Source: Luminiphilus sp. (GTDB lineage Bacteria > Pseudomonadota > Gammaproteobacteria > Pseudomonadales > Halieaceae). From it: DNA of 7,925 nt. The notes under the pieces were generated by a model that had not been told where the DNA came from, searched no databases, and saw only the letters and a list, made by a program, of their open reading frames with translations. Shown here piece by piece: positions 1 through 4,820 of the stretch (its first letter is position 1; the number at the start of each line of letters is the position of its first letter). The position numbers were made by a program, and so were the translations under genes. The stretch lies in the NCBI GenBank assembly GCA_029251065.1, contig JAQXEB010000115.1, forward strand, positions 1 through 7,925, read 5' to 3'.

Positions 1-383
1 TGACGAATATCTCACCTGAGGTGGCTGTCGCTGTGGATTTTTCATCGGTCCAGGAAGGCGGCATCGTCAGTGCCTCCGTCACAGTAACCAATGCCGCCGC
101 CGGAGAGAATTACACGTACGCCTGGGCGCAATCGTCAGGGTCACTTGCCACGATCTCCGGGAGAAATACGGCCTCAGTCACGATAACAACGCCCAAGGTG
201 AGCGCAACAGAAACGCTTCGCTTTGAGGTTAACGTGAGCGACGGTGCGGTTAGTGTGCCCTCTACGTTGTCCATTACAGTGCAAGATAAACCAAGTTCTG
301 GTGGAAGTTCTGATTGGCACCTGCTCCTGTTACTCACCATGATTGTTTGGCGAACGCGTCATGTCGCCCGCTCTGCAAACTAA
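1..383 (+). CDS. Secreted Ig/PKD-like domain protein with GlyGly-CTERM tail (3' part only)
   Basis: This is the C-terminal end of a larger exported protein. The frame is open to the left edge (first complete codon at base 3), so the GTG at 21 is probably internal. Roughly 90 residues form a beta-rich Ig/PKD-like module, with alternating short hydrophobic strands and a tyrosine-tryptophan strand (YTYAWAQ). The last 30 residues match the GlyGly-CTERM sorting signal: a Ser-rich linker with a Gly-Gly pair (bases 300-305), a hydrophobic stretch starting at WHLLLLL, and a basic tail (RTRH..R). In known systems such tails are cut by a rhombosortase, and the protein is then passed to the cell surface, usually after type II secretion. 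The next gene is a rhombosortase. The function of the missing N-terminal part cannot be judged. Confidence 0.8.
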   Translation, partial: TNISPEVAVAVDFSSVQEGGIVSASVTVTNAAAGENYTYAWAQSSGSLATISGRNTASVTITTPKVSATETLRFEVNVSDGAVSVPSTLSITVQDKPSSGGSSDWHLLLLLTMIVWRTRHVARSAN

Positions 384-396
384 TAACGGTGCGCGT

Positions 397-430
397 CGCC
401 CAGCGCGGCTCGATGAGCACGTGTTGGGCG
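397..430 (+). other. Nested hairpin between the sorted protein and rrtA
   Basis: An outer stem pairs CGCCCAGC (397-404) with GTTGGGCG (423-430) with one G-T pair. Inside it, GCTC (408-411) pairs with GAGC (415-418). No T-run follows, so it is not a standard intrinsic terminator. It could attenuate read-through into rrtA or stabilise the upstream message. Confidence 0.35.
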
Positions 431-456
431 CTCTGCGGTCTCGAGGGTAAGCAGTC

Positions 457-1071
457 TTGAAGAGGCGACCACCGGGTCAAGAGCCCCCATCGTTTATCGC
501 GCCGGCGGTTTTTACCATCCTCGTGCTCGGGCTGGTGTCATTGTTGCCCGTCGCATGGCAGGAGGCCTTCGCGTATCAGCGATACGACTTCAGCTATTGG
601 CAACTCGTGACGGCGGGTCTTGTTCACGAAAACCTCGGACACCTGATGTTAAATGTCGTATTTGTGATCATTATTGCGCTACTGATCAATCGTTCAGCGC
701 CACCGATCACCCTCGCGGTTTACTTGTTGCTGGGTACGATAGGGGCCACGGGCGCAGAGCATTTGTTGAGTAAACCACCGGCGCTTGATTTTGTGGTTGT
801 GGAGACTCGTGGGTTATCGGGGGGCTTACACGGCCTGCTGGTGGGTGGATTACTTGCGTTAGCAAAACGCGGTGAGCAGTGGCCGGTTTGGCTGGTGATT
901 GCACTCACGCTAAAAGTGACTGTTGAAGCGGTTTTGGGGCGACCCATTATGGCCTCAGGGACCGTGGAAAACGTGGCGGTGATGGCGCATTTAGGCGGGA
1001 CGGTAGTGATTTTGCTGGTTGTGGGTTTGCAGCATTGGCTTGTGCCTGAGCCGGGTGCAGAGATTTTATGA
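457..1071 (+). CDS. rrtA: Rhombosortase (rhomboid-family intramembrane serine protease)
   Basis: A 204-residue polytopic inner-membrane protein, about the length of known rhombosortases. It cleaves the GlyGly-CTERM tail of exported proteins. Visible rhomboid features in order are the HxxxxHLxxN motif (H57, H62, N66 in VHENLGHLMLN), the catalytic serine S121 inside GLSGGLHGL with H125 close by, and H178 in AHLGG as the other half of the Ser-His dyad. The GLSGxLHGL form and the WQLVTAGLVH segment favour rhombosortase over a general GlpG-type rhomboid. The start is TTG at 457, supported by GAGGG at 443-447 with a spacing of 9; no ATG lies near the N-terminus. It directly follows a GlyGly-CTERM gene, which suggests a dedicated enzyme-substrate pair. 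Its TGA stop overlaps an ATG (1068-1071). Confidence 0.85.
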   Translation: MKRRPPGQEPPSFIAPAVFTILVLGLVSLLPVAWQEAFAYQRYDFSYWQLVTAGLVHENLGHLMLNVVFVIIIALLINRSAPPITLAVYLLLGTIGATGAEHLLSKPPALDFVVVETRGLSGGLHGLLVGGLLALAKRGEQWPVWLVIALTLKVTVEAVLGRPIMASGTVENVAVMAHLGGTVVILLVVGLQHWLVPEPGAEIL

Positions 1072-1154
1072 GTGCTGGGTACGCGTCTTTTGCCAATGAA
1101 ATTCAGTGCGCGAAGCGTGCGTTTCGTCGTGTAAGCAACGAGGATAACGAATGA
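1068..1154 (+). CDS. Possible 28-residue ORF overlapping the rrtA stop
   Basis: It starts at an ATG overlapping the rrtA stop (ATGA, 1068-1071) and ends at a TGA that overlaps the next ATG (1151-1154). The product would be a soluble, mixed-charge peptide with one cysteine and no recognisable motif. The only support is its position as a coupled link between two genes, and such overlaps can arise by chance. It may instead be untranslated spacer, or a translated linker that carries ribosomes to the next gene. Confidence 0.25.
   Translation: MSAGYASFANEIQCAKRAFRRVSNEDNE
1140..1143 (+). promoter_or_regulatory. Ribosome binding site of the small ORF at 1151
   Basis: GAGG lies 7 bases before the ATG at 1151. 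It is the best argument that translation begins here, whichever frame is used further downstream. Confidence 0.5.
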
Positions 1155-1372
1155 GTATGAGCCAGTTCACAGTCTCGGAAAAAATGAGTGTCGGGTTGGT
1201 GATTCGCGTTTTAGTCTGGTCCGTGTGGCGTTTTGGCCAAGGACTGCTTGATGGATTTTGGGACACTCTTATTTTTTGCCGGTATCTCTGGGGCTGCTTT
1301 TTTAGCATGGCTTTGTGTGTGGGTCGGCGAATACAAATAAGTATCGACACTCGAGTACGCTGGAACTCATGA
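1151..1372 (+). CDS. Small protein of unknown function, possibly frameshifted
   Basis: This 73-residue ORF has a good ribosome binding site (GAGG, 7 bases upstream) and an ATGA overlap with the next gene at 1369-1372. The first 40 residues form a likely amphipathic or membrane-associated helix rich in V, W and R (VIRVLVWSVWRFG). The rest, after about residue 42, is Cys- and Arg-rich and looks less natural. Skipping one base in the T-run at 1272-1277 would instead join the N-terminal part to the clean transmembrane segment of the ORF ending at 1340, giving a tidy single-pass membrane protein of about 62 residues. I do not recognise a family. Either the 73-residue product, the shifted product, or the two separate ORFs could be real. 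Confidence 0.4.
   Translation: MSMSQFTVSEKMSVGLVIRVLVWSVWRFGQGLLDGFWDTLIFCRYLWGCFFSMALCVGRRIQISIDTRVRWNS
1251..1340 (+). CDS. 29-residue single-pass membrane peptide candidate
   Basis: This ORF, in the +1 frame relative to the 73-residue ORF it lies within, begins ATG at 1251 and ends TAA at 1338-1340. The product is almost entirely one transmembrane helix (LLFFAGISGAAFLAWLCVWV) with a short GEYK tail. AAGGA (1239-1243) lies 7 bases before the ATG. Its size and shape resemble the tiny subunits of membrane enzymes, but it does not match CydX or CcoQ as I know them, and no oxidase genes are nearby. It may be a separate small protein, or the true C-terminus of the gene starting at 1151 if a single-base frameshift lies in the T-run at 1272-1277. 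Confidence 0.35.
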   Translation: MDFGTLLFFAGISGAAFLAWLCVWVGEYK

Positions 1373-1614
1373 GCGCTGAGCTGTTTATCATCTGTATCTT
1401 CGGCGCACTGGCCGTCTGGGTTGGGGTCGGCATCTTGTCGCCGCGACTGGCGTCTGAGACCTACTGTTTGACGTGCGACGCTCAGGTGTTGCCAACCTTA
1501 TCGCATCGCGGCATCAAAGACATCGCCGCCTGTTCAGTGTGTGGCAGTGTTCTTGGTGGAGCACCTGTCGTTACAGACACCCAAGGCCCCAATAACGACG
1601 CTGACGCGTCCTAG
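1369..1614 (+). CDS. Membrane-anchored double-CxxC (zinc-ribbon-like) small protein
   Basis: An 81-residue protein. Residues 4-23 form one transmembrane helix. A small domain follows with two CxxC knuckles, C33/C36 (YCLTCD) and C55/C58 (CSVCGS), 18 residues apart. That is the layout of a treble-clef or zinc-ribbon fold, or of a rubredoxin-like metal site. The last 15 residues are polar and disordered. I chose the ATG at 1369 because it overlaps the preceding stop (ATGA) and starts just before the helix; a longer in-frame start at 1315 adds an unlikely polar extension. It ends one base before the stop of the convergent cytochrome gene. Family and role are unknown. A metal-binding or redox accessory of the rrtA cluster is one possibility. 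Confidence 0.65.
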   Translation: MSAELFIICIFGALAVWVGVGILSPRLASETYCLTCDAQVLPTLSHRGIKDIAACSVCGSVLGGAPVVTDTQGPNNDADAS

Positions 1615-1615
1615 G

Positions 1616-2143
1616 CTAGACGTCTCCTGCCGGACCCACTTTTGTGTTGCAGTTCCTGCCAAACCACATCCGATGCAGCAAGGGGGTCTTAAGCACGAAG
1701 TGGATCCACAACACTGCGGCCACGTGTAAGCAGGCCACGAGTATTAACGCATTCGCCAGCAGCTCATGCAGATCTTGGGGCCAGTCTTCTCCCCAAAACG
1801 CATCGAGATCTTGCATCCAGCCTGTGAGCCCAACACCAATTACAAGCGCCAGAACCAGCACTAGCTGATACCCGCCCAGTGCCGTGTGCGTATTCGGCAG
1901 AGTGTGGGGCGAGGCAAGCTCCGTCATTTCGTGAAAGGCGGCACTGGGTGACTTGAGGAACGCGCTGAATCGAGCGCGCGTTGGTCCCATAAACCCCCAC
2001 AGGAGACGAAAAACTACAAGCGCACAAACGACGTAGCCCACCCATTCGTGAAGCGTCTCGCCTTCTTCTAAAAGAAAATAGTTAGCGACTATTCCCGAAG
2101 CCAGGGACCAGTGAAACAGGCGAATGTAGAGGTCCCAGCGCAT
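1616..2143 (-). CDS. Cytochrome b561 family protein (diheme, four-helix)
   Basis: A 175-residue inner-membrane b-type cytochrome of the prokaryotic b561 / hydrogenase b-subunit-like family. Four hydrophobic segments sit near residues 9-24, 34-52, 90-110 and 128-150. Four histidines lie where the two hemes are usually held: H11 (RLFHW), H32 (LHEWVGY), H126 (DLHELLAN) and H140 (CLHVAAVLW). Such proteins carry electrons between the quinone pool and periplasmic or membrane partners. It begins 3 bases after the PepSY-like gene and must be cotranscribed with it, so it shares the Fur-controlled promoter. The partner and control suggest a role in iron-limited growth, for example as a ferric reductase component, but this is inference. 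There is no hydrogenase gene nearby. Confidence 0.85.
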   Translation of the reverse strand: MRWDLYIRLFHWSLASGIVANYFLLEEGETLHEWVGYVVCALVVFRLLWGFMGPTRARFSAFLKSPSAAFHEMTELASPHTLPNTHTALGGYQLVLVLALVIGVGLTGWMQDLDAFWGEDWPQDLHELLANALILVACLHVAAVLWIHFVLKTPLLHRMWFGRNCNTKVGPAGDV

Positions 2144-2146
2144 GCA

Positions 2147-2434
2147 TTACTTCATCTTTTTCTTAACGATGTCGCCATTTGAGGCATCGAAGTACACCTC
2201 GATCTTTTGCTCTTTTCCGTCTTCGTCGGTCTGCCATCCATAAATTTCATAGCACTCGTCATCAACTTTGAAATTTTTAATGGAAAAGCCGTATTCATTA
2301 ATAATTCGCTTTTGTAGATCGAGCACGCTCATCCACTGCGACTTTGGATACTCCGTGCAGTCAGCGCCTGCGTGTGAGAAAGAGGAGAGCGTTGTGACCA
2401 CAATGGCGGACGAGAGTGCGATAATTTTTTTCAT
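2147..2434 (-). CDS. Periplasmic PepSY-like small protein
   Basis: A 95-residue secreted protein. A signal peptide covers residues 1-22 (MKK start, hydrophobic core, cleavage after SHA). The mature part of about 73 residues fits a single PepSY_2-type domain: a helix (VLDLQKRIINEYGF) and then strands with the family pattern CYEIYGW...IEVYFDASNGDIV. C26 and C61 could form a disulfide. PepSY domains often accompany membrane b-type cytochromes and flavin or iron reductases, which fits the downstream cytochrome b561. The start ATG has GAGGA a few bases upstream. Expression is probably iron-repressed through the Fur box 26 bases upstream. The exact ligand or partner is unknown. Confidence 0.8.
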   Translation of the reverse strand: MKKIIALSSAIVVTTLSSFSHAGADCTEYPKSQWMSVLDLQKRIINEYGFSIKNFKVDDECYEIYGWQTDEDGKEQKIEVYFDASNGDIVKKKMK

Positions 2435-2460
2435 GAGATTTCCTCGGTACAGAAAAGTTA

Positions 2461-2477
2461 ATGAGAACCATTCTCAT
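2461..2477 (-). promoter_or_regulatory. Fur box
   Basis: ATGAGAACCATTCTCAT is a perfect 7-3-7 inverted repeat (ATGAGAA / TTCTCAT) that closely matches the classic gammaproteobacterial Fur site. It touches the -10 element of the promoter for the PepSY-cytochrome b561 pair, so Fe-loaded Fur should block transcription. The other neighbouring start, the Lrp-type gene, points the same way and lies upstream, so it is not the target. Confidence 0.85.
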
Positions 2478-2505
2478 ACTAAAAGATGGTCATTCACTGT
2501 GTCCA
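2476..2505 (-). promoter_or_regulatory. Sigma-70-type promoter for the PepSY / cytochrome b561 unit
   Basis: On the minus strand, TGGACA (2500-2505; 5 of 6 to TTGACA) is followed after 18 bases by TAGTAT (2476-2481; 4 of 6). The -10 overlaps the edge of the Fur box by two bases, a normal arrangement for Fur repression. The promoter lies in the gap after the Lrp-type stop codon. Confidence 0.55.
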
Positions 2506-2515
2506 GAAAAACATC

Positions 2516-2965
2516 TCACAGGGGGAGTGCCGTCGTGCTCTTGAGTTCTTCCATCGACAAAAGCGCAGTCACATTAAAAACCTTTACGTCTGAGATGAGT
2601 CCTTGATAGAACTGATCGTAGGCTTGGGCATTAGGGACGCGAACCTTCAGTATGTAATCCACCTCTCCGGCTAAACGGTGAGCTTCGATAACCTCTTGTC
2701 GTTGATTGACAGCGGCTAAAAAACGATCTTGCCAGGCGGCATCGTGCTCACTGGTTTTCACAAGGACGAAGAAGCATGTGTCTAAACCCAGCGCTGCGGG
2801 GTCTAGGATGGCCACCTCGCGCGCGATGACGCCATCATCTCGTAGACGCTTCAGTCGATTCCAAACGGGTGTTTTGGAGGCGCCAACGCGTGCTGCGATG
2901 TCATCGAGGGACAGTGTTGTGTCGGTCTGTACCAGCCTCAAAATGGCTTTGTCTGTGGCGTCCAT
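2516..2965 (-). CDS. Lrp/AsnC-family transcriptional regulator
   Basis: A 149-residue DNA-binding protein of typical Lrp/AsnC size. Residues 1-60 form the winged helix-turn-helix (MDATDKAILRLVQ, then LDDIAARVGASKTPVWNRLKRL as the two helices). Residues about 65-145 form the ligand-binding RAM domain (AHRLAGEVDYILKV and the closing strand DVKVFNVTALLSMEELK). AAGAGGA lies 8 bases before the ATG. It is divergent from cysG with 147 bases between the starts, and an AT-rich inverted repeat lies in that gap. This suggests that it regulates itself and perhaps the sulfate reduction operon, with an amino acid or sulfur compound as effector. The effector cannot be read from the sequence. Confidence 0.9.
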   Translation of the reverse strand: MDATDKAILRLVQTDTTLSLDDIAARVGASKTPVWNRLKRLRDDGVIAREVAILDPAALGLDTCFFVLVKTSEHDAAWQDRFLAAVNQRQEVIEAHRLAGEVDYILKVRVPNAQAYDQFYQGLISDVKVFNVTALLSMEELKSTTALPL

Positions 2966-3002
2966 GTCTAAATTCCTCTTTAAGTCACCTAAGTCACGAC
3001 AA

Positions 3003-3031
3003 TTTACCTCTAAATTAATATATTTTAGAAT
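3003..3031 (+). promoter_or_regulatory. Candidate promoter of the cysG operon
   Basis: TTTACC (3003-3008; 4 of 6) and TAGAAT (3026-3031; 5 of 6) are 17 bases apart, which would give a leader of about 75 bases before cysG. A second possible -10, TATAAG at 3051-3056, has no good -35. The region is much richer in A and T than its surroundings. Confidence 0.4.
3009..3029. promoter_or_regulatory. AT-rich inverted repeat, candidate Lrp-type operator
   Basis: TCTAAATTA and TATTTTAGA (3009-3017 and 3021-3029) form a 21-base imperfect palindrome with one mismatched pair outside the 3-base centre. Size and AT content suit the Lrp/AsnC family, and the site lies between the divergent regulator and cysG. 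It fills the spacer of the candidate cysG promoter. A nearby direct repeat, AAGTCAC at 2982-2988 and 2991-2997, could be an additional site. Confidence 0.4.
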
Positions 3032-3112
3032 TTATATCTTACTTTTTGGTTATAAGACCATTCAAAAAGAATTAAGTCCTATTATGTCGTCGAATTCTCA
3101 GGGTTTCTCAAT

Positions 3113-4519
3113 ATGGACTTTCTTCCGATTTTCGTGGCGACAAAGGGACGTCAGGTGGTCATCGTTGGTGACGGACAAATGGCAGATGCCAAGTGCCGCG
3201 GCGTGCTCAAAACCCAGGCGGATATCACTGTGTTTGCCGACACTCCGAGCGACGAGATGCGGTCATGGGGCCAAAAAGGCTTAATAAAGCTGAGCACGGG
3301 GTTGCCCCGCGAGGCTGACTTTGTCGGTGTAACGCTTGTCTATACGGCGCACCATGACGATGTCGTAAATGATGCGGTTGCTGATCGTGCCCGCGCAGAG
3401 GGTGCAATCGTCAACGTTTTAGACCGAACCGACGCCTGCGATTTCATAACCCCAGCAATTGTCGATCGCGATCCAGTCGTGGTGGCCATAGGCACGGAGG
3501 GTACTGCACCGGTTTTGGCAAGACAGCTTAAGTCAGATATCGAGTCGCAGTTACCCACAGGTCTTGGGGATATTGCCCGATTCGCACGGGCGTTTCGTTC
3601 AAAGGTGCGTGTCTTACCTGAGGGACTGGCACGACGGCAGTTTTGGAAGGCCTTTTTCAGTGCTGATCGGCTAACGGGTGTGAGCACTACCACCGAAGTC
3701 AGACAAGATCTTGAGACGCTGCTTGAGAGCCATTTGAAGAGGGATCGAGAGCCGGGCTCGGTGGCGTTCGTCGGAGCAGGTCCTGGGGATCCAGAGCTGT
3801 TAACACTCAAGGCGCGACGACTACTTCATGAGGCGGAGGTGATTGTTTATGACCGCCTGGTAGGCGACGCCGTCTTAGAGTTGGCTCGTCGTGAGGCGAA
3901 ATTCATTAATGTCGGTAAAAAAGGATTTGGTGAACACGTGACCCAAGCCGACATTAACGAAGCCCTGCTGACAGAGGCGAGTAACGGCGCAAAAGTGGTT
4001 CGCTTAAAAGGCGGTGATCCTTCAATTTTTGGTCGGCTCGACGAGGAGTTGTCCGTGTTGCACAACGCGGGTATTGAAACCTTAGTGGTACCCGGTGTGA
4101 CCTCGGCCTCAGCGGCCGCCGCCAGCCTGAAGTATTCCTTAACACGACGCAATCGCAACTCGAGTGTCACGTTAATGACCGCTCACGACGCGAAGGGTTA
4201 TGCGGATCACGATTGGCGCCAACTCGTGCAATCAGGGCAAGCGCTGGCCATCTACATGGGACGACGGGCCTCTGGATTTCTGCAAGGTCGCCTGATGATG
4301 GCGGGTGCTGACAGAAACCTTGTGGTCACGTGTATCGAAAATATTTCACGCGACAATGAGCGACGCTTCGTATCGACGCTCGCAGAATTTGCCCAAACGT
4401 TGGAACACAATGAATGGAATGGCCCGCTGATCATATTGGTCGGTATCGGTGATCATGACGCGGTACAGCCCCTAAGGGTTCTGGACGACCTTATGGAGGC
4501 TTCTGATGGCCGCTATTAA
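3113..4519 (+). CDS. cysG: Siroheme synthase CysG (dehydrogenase / ferrochelatase / uroporphyrinogen-III methyltransferase)
   Basis: A 468-residue cytoplasmic enzyme that makes siroheme from uroporphyrinogen III, needed by the sulfite reductase encoded two genes on. Residues 1-210 are the NAD-dependent dehydrogenase/chelatase half, and D104 (NVLD) matches the catalytic aspartate of enterobacterial CysG. Residues 215-460 are the SAM methyltransferase half: GAGPGD 221-226, VYDRLV with D247, VGKK 267-270, RLKGGDPSIFGR 297-308 and YMG 381-383. The ATG at 3113 opens MDFLPIF, like MDHLPIF in Escherichia coli, with CAGG 10 bases upstream. Odd points: the dinucleotide loop is GDGQMADAK rather than the usual GGG.VA.RK, and the serine phosphorylated in Salmonella CysG (S128) is threonine here. 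The end overlaps the next gene by 14 bases. Confidence 0.95.
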   Translation: MDFLPIFVATKGRQVVIVGDGQMADAKCRGVLKTQADITVFADTPSDEMRSWGQKGLIKLSTGLPREADFVGVTLVYTAHHDDVVNDAVADRARAEGAIVNVLDRTDACDFITPAIVDRDPVVVAIGTEGTAPVLARQLKSDIESQLPTGLGDIARFARAFRSKVRVLPEGLARRQFWKAFFSADRLTGVSTTTEVRQDLETLLESHLKRDREPGSVAFVGAGPGDPELLTLKARRLLHEAEVIVYDRLVGDAVLELARREAKFINVGKKGFGEHVTQADINEALLTEASNGAKVVRLKGGDPSIFGRLDEELSVLHNAGIETLVVPGVTSASAAAASLKYSLTRRNRNSSVTLMTAHDAKGYADHDWRQLVQSGQALAIYMGRRASGFLQGRLMMAGADRNLVVTCIENISRDNERRFVSTLAEFAQTLEHNEWNGPLIILVGIGDHDAVQPLRVLDDLMEASDGRY

Positions 4520-4820
4520 GTTGCCTGTGGTCATTACTGCGAACGATCTACTGTCAGGCGAGGCTGTTTATTGGCACAAGTCGGGGATCTGGAGTGCCGA
4601 TCTGACCGGTTCACAAGTGTTTGAGTCGCTAGAACAAGCTCAGGCATCACTTCAGCAGGTGGTGAGCGATGCTGTGGTTATTGGAGCCTACCTTGCGGAA
4701 GTTTTGGAAGAGGGCAATCGACTGGTCTCCAGACACTATCGAGAGGGCTTTAGGGAGCGTGGACCGAGTAACTACTGTCACGGCAAACAAGAATCCCTGC
4801 GTCAAAAGGTGGCCGTCTAA
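4506..4820 (+). CDS. DUF2849 family protein, sulfite reductase operon companion
   Basis: A 104-residue soluble protein, recognised as DUF2849 from the opening strand (VVITANDLLSGEAVYW), the W..DL turn, and the conserved C-terminal REGFRERGPSNY. It has no signal peptide or membrane helix, and its biochemical role is not known. The start ATG lies inside the cysG end, with GGAGG (4495-4499) 6 bases before it, and its TAA overlaps the cysI ATG (TAATG). Tight coupling on both sides suggests production in step with the siroheme enzyme and its target. A part in siroheme delivery or in assembling the reductase is possible, but that is guesswork from context. Confidence 0.8.
   Translation: MAAIKLPVVITANDLLSGEAVYWHKSGIWSADLTGSQVFESLEQAQASLQQVVSDAVVIGAYLAEVLEEGNRLVSRHYREGFRERGPSNYCHGKQESLRQKVAV

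Noticed and set aside
1066..1350. 94-residue minus-strand ORF opposite the small ORFs
   Set aside because: Basic, low-hydrophobicity translation without motifs, antisense to the ORF with the ribosome site; likely a shadow.
2706..3284. 192-residue plus-strand ORF across the regulator and the cysG start
   Set aside because: It runs antisense to a clear Lrp-type gene, crosses the promoter region and overlaps cysG in another frame; composition is Ser/Arg-rich shadow type.
3340..3810. 156-residue minus-strand ORF inside cysG
   Set aside because: Antisense shadow of conserved CysG sequence, Ser/Arg/Thr-rich and without a ribosome site or motif.
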